Of a DNA stretch of 64,000 nt, positions 11,066 to 23,661 are shown one piece after another. Under the pieces are notes generated by a model. That model searched no databases. It was not told the DNA's origin and was given only the letters and a program-made list of their open reading frames with translations. The position numbers and the translations under genes were made by a program. Each line of letters opens with the position of its first letter. Position 1 is the stretch's first letter. This DNA comes from Knufia peltigerae (Eukaryota; Ascomycota; Eurotiomycetes; Chaetothyriales; Trichomeriaceae), in assembly GCA_030247855.1 (NCBI GenBank), contig JAPDRN010000043.1, positions 1 through 64,000 of the forward strand, written 5' to 3'.

Positions 11066-11716
11066 TGACCATTTGAAACAAGGAATCACGATGACTCCTA
11101 TGAGATATGTTGTTGGTTGAGGGAATGGGGAACAAGATGGCAGGTATCTGGTGTTCATTTCTGCTATACCCGGGATTCAGCAACTCCCACTTTATACACG
11201 CGTTTGTATTTGACCGCGATGGGCGGCGAGCATCACCAGAATGATAATACCTCCAAATACCGCCGCACCTCATTCACTGCCCGGTACTGGCGTATCACCG
11301 CCTGCTGTTTTTCGCACATTGACTGAAGCCGTCGCGTTCTTCACCCGCCATGTTTGTTTCCTCTCTCTTCTCAACACCTTCTTACATCCATCGCAACATC
11401 ATCAAAACTTCATCTTGGATAACCAGTGGCTCTTTCCTATTGCGCCGCCGTCGCCTTACCTGGTAAGTATCAATGCACCTTCTTCCATTTTAGCATGTCT
11501 GGTGCGCTCTTGCAAGTGGCAAGCACATCGTCCCATTCCCTTTTGTCTTGTTCTTGTCACTATTTGAGATGTCCTCATCCTCATCCCAACCCCGGCATCA
11601 CCGCCACACAGTGCTTTGCTTCTTTTCGCTCTCGCTCCAGAGACTCCCATTTTGGTTCTCTCACTTTGGTTCCTTGCCTCACCGCTCCTGCAATTGGAAT
11701 ACAGTATATACGCAAT
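11066..11716. other. Intergenic region and probable 5' leader of the next gene
   Basis: The right part is CT-rich and contains a good donor (GGTAAGTATC near 11461) that could start an intron in the 5' leader of the 11717 gene. No coding gene is supported. Confidence 0.45.
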
Positions 11717-14310
11717 ATGACTAACCAGAACACAGATAGTCAGGTTGGCAAGTCACGTCGGTACAGCGTGACACGCCTCCTTGAACTTGCGCCTCAAACG
11801 ATAGCCTTCAACTTCGACCTCTCCAAGTTCACTTACGACGCAGCGCGAGGTCAGTGCAATAAAAATCTCCGGAGGCAGAATTAAAGTGAAGTGAGACTGA
11901 CAAGAACAAAGCTGGGGTAGTGCCACCACTAGGTGCCTGCGCCATGGCTTCTCGTCGTTCTGTGAGCGATAGGCCTCGTGGCTCCTCGCAAGAGTCCAGT
12001 GAATCACAAGAAGACTTGGTGCTCTATCGGGGTTTTCGCATAGTCAATGGTCCTGAAAGACAGCCTTCGGTCCCACCAAGCACCCAAAAAGCTCAACAAG
12101 ATGAGGGTTTTGCTCGATTTCTGAAGAAACACTCCTCTCCAACCCATCAACGTGTGACTGCTGGAGGTCGCATCGTACCAATGGAACATCGTCCACGCCC
12201 ACCAGCATTCGCATTGCCACAATCTAAGCAGGCCAAAGAGACCGAGTTGGCAAACGGCATGGATAGTGATGTGGAGCGCAGCAACGACAGTGATCAAAAT
12301 GCACCAAAGCAAGAGTTGCCAGAGATGCCAGAGTTGCCAGAGTTGCCCGCCCACTTCAAGCTCGCTCCGGAAGCTGCACAGGCACAGTTCATGCATGCAC
12401 AGCTTCCCATGATGGACAATCGGAACATGATGCCTGGCCCCTTCACCAATAATATGATGGCTCCGACAGACACCTTTCCAGTTGATGCTCATCGCATGCA
12501 GACACCATTCTACAATGGGGTCATGCCAACACCAACCTTCCCAAATATCTATGACCCGTTTGGTTTTGCACCCGGCCAGATGTATCCTACGGGAACCATG
12601 CCTCCCAATGCACCACTGTCTGGCTTTAGCGGAAACATGGAACCTCAATTTCAAATGCCACTGGTCCCGTCGACAGATACCACCTGTTTGCCTGCTGTGA
12701 ACACAGTGCCAAAGGAACAACGTCCACCGTCGAACCCGGATGAACTGCACTCTCGTAACATGCTGCAGGAAGCTATCAACCGCTTTGATGATCTAGATCA
12801 GCAACTCAAGAATCTTGATCGCCATCGAGCCATGGGTGAGCGCGATCCTCAGGTCGTAAGCCAGCGTGTTAAGATCGTCGCACTGCGCGCAGACGCAAAA
12901 GCAAGCATGAATTACTGGACCTCAGTCGTCGAGAACAAGCTCAAGGATATGGGTCGGAAGTGTGCAGAGGGCACCGGACATACTTTCAATGTGGAAGCCG
13001 CTGATTATGTTCCTCTGAGTGCGGGTGACCAAGCCAATGGCAACAGATTCAACAACTATCCACGAGCAGTCCCGCTGAAGGCACCTCCCAAGCGCGGTCA
13101 TCGTCGAATTCCAATCGTGGCCCCTCGAAAAGATTCGTCAGGATACTCGAAGAATGGTCAAGGCACAGAGACTGTGTTCGTCGAGGTCGATGAATGGGGT
13201 GCTCGCATTGGTGAGCCGCCAGACGAGATTCAACTTCAGCAGAGCAAGATGCTGTTGGAGTTGGACCGTGAGCTTAGCATCTCCCCTCGGGATTCATTCA
13301 ATAGCTCTGGCTCAGGAAGTGGCACTGGAATAAGCCCTGCTGTGACGTTGAAGTCATCTCCAGAGAAAGACAATCTTGCACAAGTCATCCCAGAACAGCA
13401 GGGAACCATGCAGTATGGCAAAAGCGAATGGGTTCCGAAGAAGCCGGAAAGCGGACCATCGACGGTTGAAGCATTTTCTGAGGTGCAACTCGACGCAATG
13501 CGTCTTCCGGTTGGATTCACTACCACAGTCAGACTGCCAGATGGTTCTACCAGCGTCATTGCTGGTCAAGGTCTACAACGCCCACCTTCTGTCAAGATGG
13601 ATGAGTTTGAACGTGGATATTGGACCAAGAAGCCTGAGCTGTCATCGGACATGGCAGCCAACTTTGTGAATATCACAGCTGATGCTGGACCTGGCCGTGT
13701 TGATCAAAACAATCGCAAGGAAAACGCCATGCTCGAAACACGATCTGGATATTCGCACGGAGGAATGTCGAATTGGACGGTTCCTGAAAACGCGGGTAAT
13801 CGGTAGGCTTTGATTCCAATCTGGATTGACTCAGGCCGGAGACTAACTATGCCCAGATCTTTCAAAACTCCACGATTTGGACGCAATGCCTACACCTCAG
13901 TCACTGGCGCATCGACCTCAACTGACACTGTACTGTCGACCATTCCTGCCGCTACTTCGCCCGTACGTTTGTCACGAGACAAAGTAGGCTGGTCGACAAG
14001 TGAGTATCCCAAGACAGGTCGTGAGAGTCAGTACGACGCGACGAACATCAAGGGCTATTCGTCAGTGTCTGTCCAAAATGTTCACGCCATGGGTCGTTTG
14101 CCAAACATGGTGGATGGGGCAACTGACATGCAGCAACGATCTGCCATGTCGATGCTTTCGAAGGTTCGAAGTCCTGAACTTGGTCGAATTCCCACTGGTC
14201 CCAGAAATGGCTATCACCATAATCCTCGGGGCCAGAATATTGGCGGAGGCGTGATGTTGCCAGCTCACGAAGTCTTCCGTCATCCAACCACCAAGTACGA
14301 GAAGATGTGA
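11717..14310 (+). CDS. Uncharacterised protein with candidate eIF4E-binding motif
   Basis: Three exons: 11717-11849, 11912-13802 and 13857-14310, all in frame, giving 825 residues. The first intron ends ACAAAG and has a GACTGAC branch site. The second is 54 nt with GACTAAC. Exon 1 encodes a basic stretch followed by YSVTRLLELAP, with Tyr16, Leu21 and Leu22 fitting the eIF4E-binding consensus Y-x4-L-hydrophobic. The rest is mostly disordered, rich in Pro, Met and Gln, with one conserved-looking block GFARFLKKHSSPTHQRVTAG and one predicted helical block NMLQEAINRFDDLDQQLKNL followed by DAKASMNYWTSVVENKLKDM. By inference it could be a 4E-T/4E-BP-like translational regulator. No enzyme domain is visible. 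A start at 11944 (MASRR) would omit the motif, but the upstream exon joins cleanly. Confidence 0.7.
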
Positions 14311-16226
14311 ATGGACGAAGTGGAAGACTGTTTGCCGCAGCTGTGCAATTCATGGATCAGTGCAAGGAGATTCGTTTTGGCCGGGCGAAAATTGGTCAAG
14401 TTTATTGGAAATGGCACAGAGTTGACATGAATGTATGTTGTTTCTGCATATCATAGAAACACACAGGGCGTCCTTTGGGACGGACTGGTTATTGGAAAAG
14501 AAGGAGTTTTCCAGACTGCTGTATTGGTGAGATGCCGAGGTGAGGTGCTATGACAATATGGGGATGTATCATATCCGTCGACATCAGAGATGAAGCAGCG
14601 AATGCGTATGGCGACATTGACTAGGTAGTGTCGCAGAATAGCTGCAGTCGCAGACACTGAGTTAATAGCAATATCAATTGAAACATGAATATTCCAGCGA
14701 CGGCATATGTGATTCCTGAATTCGGAGCAAGGAAACGATTGGCTACCGACATGGCATGCCTACCGCAACAGAGGCGGGCGAGCACTAAAGCATGTCCGAC
14801 TTGTGTAAGATGTCATAGTGTTGAGTACTCCGTACGGTACTTTGGATATCCTCGTACAAGTCCGTACCTGTAGGAACGTGGCGATGTGGAAAAAGGATTG
14901 CTGAGAAATCAACCGGAGCAAAAAGGGAGCGGATTCATGCAGCCCACAGTGCCACTACACATCGGCAAACCCACATCGACCGCAGCACGATGACGACTTA
15001 GTATGCTGTAGTTAGGAAGTACGTGCATGAAAAGAGAGATCCTGGAGACAACAGTATGTCCTTTCTTTTCAATGCTCTGTATCGGGAATTCGTGGCAACG
15101 TTGCCGCTGCTGCTGATGTGCGCACGGCTTTGGAAATACGAGGAGTTCAATTGGGGGGAATGAATCGACACAAGACCGAGAGTTCACGAAAACAAGGATT
15201 TCTTGAATGTCTAGAACATCTGCGGCAAAGTCAAATCTGAGATCTGATGATGGTTGTACGGGGGGTAGTAATTACAGAGTACTCGATACACTGCCCTGGT
15301 ACTGTGGCTCCTCCTGGTGATGCTTTGTTGGAGATTTAAGCCCCGACACTTTGCGAGCACAGAGTGCCCGAGGTAGATATTTTGGAGGCATAGACGCGCT
15401 ACCTGAGCACAGGTACAGGCACAGGCACAGGAACAACAACAACTCACAAGGGCCGTGAATGGTCAACTGTACAGGTATTCAGGTATTCATCCATACGAGA
15501 TGGATGATCTGTGCGATGCGAAGGTACAGCCACGGGTGTCTGGGCTACCTGAGTTGGTACAAGTGCCGTTGGGCCGCCCCCGTAGCTGAAGGAGGCCGGG
15601 CTCTAAGTGGCTCTTTGGCCGGTGTTGGGACCTGGGCACTTACCCTGTACGACGATGTTTAGGCACTGGAGGCTACTCGCGGGCAGGCACATTAGGTGCC
15701 TGTCTTGGTGCTTCTAGGTACCACTATATTTAACTGTGGTGTGTACAGCAACTTGCCGGCAACCACTGGTCTGTGCCCACCAATTCCCCACCACTTCCTG
15801 TCTCGGGGAGGGTCGAGTAAACTTCCTTTCTCCTCCTTCCTCCCTCCTCCACGACCACGACTACTGCCATAGCCATCACCATACTGAGATTCCCGATATT
15901 TGTACTCGTACCGTCGCTCCTGCTTGTCACGTTGCAGGCCAACTATCTGCCCGGCACTGTACATTTGACTGTTGCACGACTCTATCATCAGCCTCAACTT
16001 ACAAACAGCCTCCCATAGAAACCCATCCTGACATGGCGCTCCGCACAGGATAACCCTCCCACTCCGTTTCATCCTCCTCCGTTGGCCGGAATCTACAATC
16101 CTCACGGACACCCGATTGTCTCTCTCGCGTCCTTCCCAGCGAGACCTCATACCGTCTTCTCAAGATTCTCACGCCCTCACACGGATTCTGCGGACCCATT
16201 GAATTGGCCAGCTGCAGCATCTCACC
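14311..16226. other. Long intergenic region upstream of the kinase gene
   Basis: About 1.9 kb without a supportable gene. It holds the 3' end of the previous gene, one GTACTCCGTAC motif (14825-14835), an ACAGG-rich run at about 15410-15435 and a long CT-rich stretch from about 15800 that probably includes the 5' leader of the kinase. Long promoters are common for fungal signalling kinases. Confidence 0.5.
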
Positions 16227-18279
16227 ATGGCTACCGAGAGACGTAACTTCTCGAGCCTGTCCTTTTCCTCCAAAAAACATCTCAATGCTGAGACGGGCAC
16301 GCACACTCCCACCACGACGAAATTGAAGAACTTCTTTCGCATCAACAGCAGCGGTAGTCAGACATCTATAGGTTCGGACGGCCTCCCCACTCCCAAGACC
16401 GAGACAAAGCCGGGCAAGCAGTCCAGGTTTCTCCCAGGTCTCGCGAGAAATCGTTCAACAACCGTCGCCAGCGAGGGTCATCCTCTCGACGACAATGCTC
16501 TGTCCCCGACCGCCCAAGCCAATCCTTATTTCATGCATCAGGGTCCTCCCGCTCTCCGACATCGCAATGAAGGTAGCGTACCTCCTTCCCCTCCAGATAC
16601 CCCCAAAGTGCAGGTCAATGGCTCTGCCGCGGAAGAGAAGGCAGTGACAGCGGGCAAAGAGGAATTGGCACGAAAATTGAGAAGAGTGGCATCTGCACCC
16701 AATGCGCAGGGTCTTTTCTCTGTGAGCAAGAACAACCCAGAAAGACCGCAGACCGCCGAACTGGGCAAAGAGCCACTGGCCGTACTTTCGGGGGCAACGC
16801 CGAAGTTAAGTATGGTTGCTACATCCTCCTCAGAGACAAGTCCGACGAGTGCGACCAAACCAGGAGGCAAAATCCCCCTTCCAGGTCAAATCCGTCAAGC
16901 TGCCGCTTTTAGAAGAACCTACAGCTCGAACTCGATCAAGGTGCGGAATGTGGAAGTCGGTCCTGGTAGTTTTGACAAGATCAAATTGATCGGGAAAGGC
17001 GACGTGGGCAAAGTATATCTGGTGCGCGAGAAGAAATCCAATCGTCTTTACGCCATGAAAGGTTTGTGGAGTCCACTGTCGTGGAGGTTAGGTTCTGACC
17101 GACTTTCTCTAGTTCTCAGCAAGAAGGAAATGATCAAGCGGAACAAGATCAAAAGAGCGCTTGCCGAACAAGAAATATTGGCAACCAGCAATCACCCGTT
17201 TATCGTCACTTTGTATCACTCATTCCAATCCGAAGAACACCTGTACCTCTGCATGGAATATTGCAGTGGTGGCGAATTCTTCCGCGCTCTGCAGACTCGA
17301 CCCAACAAATGCATAGGCGAGGAGGATGCTCGTTTCTACGCTGCAGAGGTGACGGCGGCGTTGGAGTACTTACATTTGATGGGTTTCATCTACAGAGATC
17401 TCAAGCCTGAAAGTAAGTTCTGGATCTATTTTTCATCCCGGCAAGTTTTGACCATCTCAGACATTCTTCTACACCAGTCCGGACACATCATGCTGTCAGA
17501 TTTCGATCTCTCCAAGCAATCCGATTCTGGCGGAGCTCCAACGATGATCCTGGGTACTCGCAACGCCTCCAACCCTACTGGATACCCCCTCGTCGACACC
17601 AAGTCTTGTATCGCCGACTTCCGAACCAACTCGTTTGTCGGCACAGAAGAGTACATTGCTCCCGAAGTTATCAAAGGAAATGGACACACAAGTGCTGTGG
17701 ACTGGTGGACTCTCGGCATTTTGATCTACGAGATGCTGTTCGGAACCACCCCATTTAAAGGCAAAAACCGCAATGCTACATTTGCAAATATTCTGCGAGA
17801 CGACGTTCCCTTTCCAGATCATGGGCATGTGCCTCAGGTCAGCAAGTAAGTTTATGTTTGAACGACAACAAATGCCTCAAAGGCTAACATGACACAGTTT
17901 GTGTAAATCGGTTATCCGGAAGCTCTTGATCAAGGATGAAGTCAAACGTCTGGGATCTCGTGCTGGCGCATCCGATGTCAAGAACCACCCCTTTTTTAGA
18001 CCTATTACGTGGGCACTTCTCCGCCATATGAAACCTCCCATGATCCCTCATCAAGGCCGAGCAATTGACACGTTGAACTTCCGCTCTGTTAAAGACAGTG
18101 GTAGCGTTGACATTGGAGGCTCAGCCGGCCGTCTTAAGGGCGTCCCTCTGGACTCTGGGATGGCTACTCCTGGTGGGGAGATCGCCGACCCGTTCCTCGA
18201 GTTCAACAGTGTTACATTGCACCACGATGATGAAGATACGATTATGATGCACGAAGGAGGGCAGGTCAACGGACATTGA
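16227..18279 (+). CDS. AGC-family serine/threonine kinase, NRC-2/Fpk (flippase kinase) type
   Basis: Four exons: 16227-17061, 17113-17412, 17461-17845 and 17898-18279, all phases consistent, giving 633 residues. The first roughly 245 residues are Ser/Thr/Pro-rich and disordered. The kinase domain starts at FDKIKLIGKGDVGKVYLV (about 248), with the catalytic lysine in YAMKVLSKKEMIK, catalytic loop YRDLKPENILLH, and DFD in SDFDLSKQS, the variant typical of this AGC subgroup. A long activation-loop insertion precedes FVGTEEYIAPEVI. The C-terminal AGC extension includes NHPFFRPITWALLRHMKPPMIP. Family knowledge: the Neurospora NRC-2 and yeast Fpk1/2 homologues act on phospholipid flippases, polarity and conidiation. 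The closest named homologue is inferred, not searched. Confidence 0.9.
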
Positions 18280-19196
18280 TGGCCGAAACTACCACAGGTA
18301 GCCTCAACACCAGCTGTCTCTCTTTCTCTCTCTCTGTCTCGCATTGGCGTCACGGTATTGGCAGGGCGAAATAGCGAGGGTTGAGCCGGATATGGGCTGT
18401 TTGCGGCTCGGCAGCGCACATGAGTTACGGGTCGATTGGTCTGCGAGCATTCTACGGCGTTTCCACATTTGCAAAAAAGGCGCATGTACATCTGTAGATA
18501 TACATGGGACAGGAGAAAACGATCGGTTCAGGTTTTTATGCTCAGATGGTTCTGACCAGAGACTTTGTTTGATTTCAGAAAAGACGCTCGTTTGAATGTA
18601 CCATGACTATTGACTTGGTACGGATGAACGTTGTACCCGTAGACTCGATGTGTCCGATTCTAGGCCCCGAAGATACCCTAGACCCATCAACGTGACCTCG
18701 TAAGTGTCACCATCAGAGGAGATCTGTTCTTCCCGTGTATCCGTATTGCTCCTCGTCCTTCCGGTCAAGTTGGCGGTGAAATCGGGCGGCTACATTCCTC
18801 GCAAGGGATGTGGCCAATCAGCGCGCAGAGGGTTTACGTCGTCGCTTTCTCCAAATGTGAATCGAAGATTTACCAATGACATGAGAATTCAGGTCCACGC
18901 ACCGTTTTCCATACACCCCTGCGCAATCCGCTTTCTCTCTTGTTCTGCCTGTTCAGGCTTGCTCAAGTCATTTTGTCTTCTGTCTCCGTGATAGATACGG
19001 CCTGTGGGAGTTCCTGTCCGGTCTGTCATCCAGGTTGCTTCTCGGGTGCCACGTGCTTTGTGCTTTGTTTGAAGAGAGAACAAAGGCGAGGCATGGCTAC
19101 CTCTTACCGCTCTTTTCTTCGTACAATTCCTGTCTGTCGCAGACGGATCAGACAATTTTGTTGGTTGTGATTGTTGTACATGGGGATTCCTACATC
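18280..19196. other. Intergenic region, promoter of the GDE1-type gene
   Basis: 3' end of the kinase and promoter of the SPX-GDPD gene. It contains CACGTG at 19050-19055. Short open frames have no support. Confidence 0.5.
19050..19055. promoter_or_regulatory. CACGTG box, candidate Pho4/NUC-1-type site
   Basis: The palindromic core CACGTG, in context GGTGCCACGTGCTTT, lies 142 bases upstream of the SPX-GDPD start codon. In Saccharomyces and Neurospora the phosphate-responsive bHLH factors Pho4/NUC-1 recognise CACGTG. The link to this gene is inferred from position and the gene's role. Confidence 0.45.
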
Positions 19197-22100
19197 ATGA
19201 AGTTTGGCCGAAACCTCCCTCGAAACCAAGTCCCGGAATGGGCATCGTCCTACATCAACTACAAAGCCCTGAAGAAACTCATCAAGGCGGCTGCCGAGAG
19301 CGAAAAGCAGGATGGCACTCTCGATCTTGCCGGTAGGATGGGTGTTGACATGGGGAACTCGGGCAATGCTCATTTGATTTAGGATTTTTCTATACGCTGG
19401 ACCGCAGTCTCGAAGACGTGGACCACTTCTACAACAAAAAGTTCCAAGACTTCTCCCGTCGCCTGAAACTCCTCGAAGACCGCTACGGCAGCTCCTCGGA
19501 AGCCGTTCACCTACTCGACCCTGACGAGCGGGAGGACTTGATGGCAGCGCTGCTCGAGTTGCGAGGTCAATTGCGCAAACTCCAGTGGTACGGGGAAGTC
19601 AACAGAAGGGGTTTCATCAAGATCACAAAGAAGCTGGACAAGAGAATACCTGCTGCGAAAGCCCAGAAGAGATATTTGGAATTGAAGGTCGACCCGTCGG
19701 CCTTTGCTACAAATGCGCAGTTGTTCGTATCTTTGAACAAAATCAACGAATCCATTGCCTTGTTGAACGAAGCCCTTACCACGACGAAACTTGACGATGT
19801 CGCTTCTGTTTCTTCGTTGTCGATCAAGCGCACAACTTCACGGCCAACACTTGACATATCATCGGAGCAACTGGCCAAGGTTGAGGCAATGATACGTCAA
19901 GATGACGCCAAAGGCCTTGAAGAGTGGATCAACGGGACAAGTACGTCGTCTACAGAGAAGTCTGAACCCGCACGGCAACAGCTCCTGAAGACACTACTTC
20001 AGAGAGCCATCACGAGCCGGAGTAAGGAGTGCACAGCTTTTCTATTGCGTGAAATTGTCTTTCTGGACGACCACGATGACATCAACCAGCGGAATTGCAT
20101 CCATCGGTTGATCATTTCAATCGGCCGAAAGCAGTCGAACTGTGATCATGACTCTACGATTACTCCCTTGCCAGGAGTCGAGAAAGAGCCACACAATTTC
20201 ATCACACCTGCCGCCGATCCCTCAACACAGTTGAAGCGTTCCGTTTTGCAGGATGACCAGCGGAGTCTGATTTTGACTCGCGATGATGCTTCGGTAGCTT
20301 TTCTCGAGTTCCTGCTCGATAACCTGCAGCCCGTGCAACGTCCTGCATTATTGGCTAGGGACAGTGCCGGGCAGACGCCTCTGCACTTCGCGGCCGAATA
20401 CGGTATTCGAGTCATGTGTGAGATCATCATTGAGCATCTCAAGGCTTGGAAACTCTTCAATATGTCGAATGGAATTGACGGCCCTCAATGGCAGGATAAC
20501 GAGGGCTGGGCAGCATTACATCTCAGTGTCATGGGCGGTCACCCCTTGACAACCAAGGCTCTGCTTGACGCCGAGGAAAGTGTCGCCCACGATCTGCCGC
20601 GCACATCGATTCGCCAAAACTCCCCAAAATCGTCGATCGCATTGGCCCTGGCAACAAAAGCAAATTTCATCGAGATAGTACGTCTTCTGGTCATTGCCGG
20701 AGTAGACATCAACTACCAAGATGAACAAGGCGATACTGCTCTCCATGTGGCTGCTAGATTTGGCCACTCTGAATGTGCTCGTTTGCTGCTGGAAGGCTCC
20801 GATATTCAGAAAGCCAATACTGAACTTTGCGAAACCACTTATTCCTGGACTCCGTTGTTCATCGCCTGCGTGGATGGCCATCTGCCAGTTGTGGAGTTAC
20901 TCATCGAACATGGCGCTGATCTTGAGCGCGTGGACTCTTCCGGTTGGAATGCCAAAGAGCATGCAGCGTTGAGAGGTCACGTGAGTATTGCGCAACGACT
21001 TGATAGCATCATGCCCGAATTTGAAGGAGACTCGGACTCGTCGCTGGGGACATCTCCTCCAACGGTACCTTCTTCTCTGAATGAGAGAAACTCGAACGGC
21101 CTCGGCTCTCAAACCCCGACTGTCAAGATCAGTGAACCAATCAAGACTTTTGGTCATCGATATCTGACAGATACCAGTATGATACTGGTAAGCCTGGGGA
21201 CGATGGATACGAGGAAAAGTATACGAGCGGTCAACCTCGATCGAATCCCGATATCGAATGCTCACACCACACAGCTTGACACAGCACTTTCAATTGTTGT
21301 TTCCGCAAAAGGTGCAGAAGGCGAAGCTGAAGTTATTGACTTGCCTGTACAAGATAACATCGCCACAGAGCCCATCGTGTTTCATGCAAAAGATCTTTCT
21401 ACGGTGAAACTGCTTTTTGACCTTATCCCGACATATGCTGGATCCAGGGAGCGTATTGTCGGCAGGGGTGTTGCGCTGCTTTCCAGCGTCAAATCGAATA
21501 TAGGGACGAAACGCATGCCGCTCCAGGGAGATGTCACTGTGCCCATTGTGGCGGCTAACGATCTGGAGGTGATTGGCTCTGTCACCTTCAACTTCCTCGT
21601 CATTACCCCGTTCAAGCATCCAAACATGGTGGTCACGGAGAATCAGACATATTGGAAGAGTATGACATCAACTATGGTCATTGGTCATCGTGGCCTAGGG
21701 AAGAATCTCGCTGCGGGCAGGAGGTCGTTGCAACTTGGTGAAAATACCATCCAGTCATTTATTGCTGCCGCCAACCTGGGAGCGTCCTACGTCGAGTTTG
21801 ATGTGCAACTGACCAAGGATCATGTTCCTGTCATTTACCACGACTTTCTCGTTAGCGAAACGGGCATTGATGCTCCCGTTCATACGCTCACTCTTGAACA
21901 ATTTCTTCATGTCAACGACATGCGTACCCCACGACATTCTCGACCTGCTTCGCCGGCGCCAGTCGAGAACCCTAAGATTAGCAATCTCAAAAATAGCGAC
22001 CCCCGATTCCCCAGAATGCGATCCATGTCCGTGGGCGGTGTGGATCGCGATGATACGGTCGACATGGCAGAGCGCATGAAACATACACGGGACTTCAAGA

Positions 22101-22912
22101 AGAAGGGGTTCAAGGGAAACAGTCGTGGTAATCATATCCAAGCGCCCTTTGCCACGTTAGAAGAGATGTTTATCAAGCTGCCGAACAACGTGGGATTCAA
22201 CATTGAAATGAAATATCCCATGCTCTCGGAAAGCGAGGAGGAAGAAATGGACACATATGCCGTCGAACTGAACTCCTTTGTCGATACGGTACTGACCAAA
22301 GTCTACGAAATGGGCAAGGGACGGAACATTATATTTTCGTCATTCAACCCGGACGTCTGTTTGTTGCTGTCGTTCAAACAGCCCAGTATACCTGTGTTGT
22401 TTCTCACCGACGCCGGCACCAGTCCGGTCGGTGACATTCGCGCGACAAGTCTACAGGAAGCTATCAGGTTCGCATCTCGATGGAATCTATTGGGTGTCGT
22501 GAGTGCAGCGGAACCTTTGGTTGCGGCGCCACGGCTCGTCAGGGTCGTCAAGGAGAGTGGACTTGTTTGCGTCAGTTACGGGGTCTTGAACAACGATTCG
22601 ACGAAAGTGAAATTGCAAGTCAAACAAGGCATCGATGCTGTCATTGTGGATAACGTGCTTGCCATCCGACGAGGGTTGACGGGAGAAGACAGGAAGAAGG
22701 ATTCGCAAAGTAGCGGTAGTGGAAATTACAACGCGAGTCGTAAGACGGCGAATGGAAGTTTGGAGAAGAGCTTGATGGGAAGCACGGAGAGTTTGGAAAT
22801 TCCTGTACCCGTCACGGTGGAGAGGACAAGTGAACCGGAAGAAATCCACATCCACAAGAAAGAGGAGGCTGGTGATGAGGGAAACGGTACTGTCGTCGGC
22901 GAGCGAATGTAA
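19197..22912 (+). CDS. SPX-ankyrin-glycerophosphodiester phosphodiesterase, Gde1 type
   Basis: Two exons, 19197-19332 and 19383-22912 (intron 50 nt), giving 1221 residues, close to yeast Gde1. The N-terminal SPX domain starts MKFGRNLPRNQVPEWASSYI and has the Lys-rich KALKKLIKAA segment. Ankyrin repeats follow at about 370-560 (GQTPLHFAAEYG, WAALHLSVMGGH, GDTALHVAARFGH, TPLFIACVDGH). The GDPD domain from about 808 has intact catalytic signatures: GHRG, GENT, EFDVQLTKD and YHD. It hydrolyses glycerophosphocholine-type phosphodiesters, and SPX links it to inositol pyrophosphate/phosphate sensing. PHO81/NUC-2 has the same domain order. The intact active site favours an enzyme, but this is not decisive. 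Confidence 0.88.
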
Positions 22913-23661
22913 GGATCATCGAAGAAGGAGGAGGAGGAGGAAGAGGAGGAGGAAGAACTTTTCAACATTCAACATGAGTTGGAGGCCAAATGTACAGCGG
23001 AGCAGTGTCTGATTTCGTGGTCGACCCCTTTGAATAAGGGGTTGTGGATGACGTTGACGTTGGACGTTGGACGTACAAAGTATAGTGCATGGCAAGGGCG
23101 TTTTTGTTCTCCCCTTTTGGTTTGGGGATTTGGGAAATTCAGACGTCTGTTGAAAAGAAAAAATCAGGCCACATTGGGATAAGCATCAAGTGATCGAGGA
23201 AAGCATCACTCATTGGGTCTGTTTTGGGCACGTTGAAAAAAAGGTGATCCATTGTTGCCAATCAAGGACACCCGTAAACTCGGTACAGAGTGTGAGAGGG
23301 TGTATATTTGTACATACATGTCAGGACGTACATACGATTCCCTAGGATTCATCATGATATTGTTACTCCTCTTTTGCCCTAACAACAACAACAACAAGTT
23401 TACATGTGTGTGTGTCTGTGTGTGTGAGGTTTGATTCTGTATTTCAATGTCCTTGAATGGGGAAAGGGGAAAAATTCTTTGGTCCCCAATCATGCATGTG
23501 AAAACCAAGTCATCGAAGTAACTAGAACAGCTCGGGGAGAGGCCTTTCTAGGAAAGCCCTTGGAAGGAGAAACCCACCAAAACAAACATACAGACAGACA
23601 TGTAGACTCACGTTTTCCTAACGACATGTCTCTTTTTTTCGTTCGCTTCCGGGGTGTTACC
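22913..23661. other. Intergenic region between convergent genes
   Basis: 3' ends of the SPX-GDPD gene (+) and PRMT5 (-). It contains a G/A-rich run (about 22920-22955), an (AAC)n run (about 23381-23398) and a short (TG)n run (about 23405-23427). I see no gene. Confidence 0.55.
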
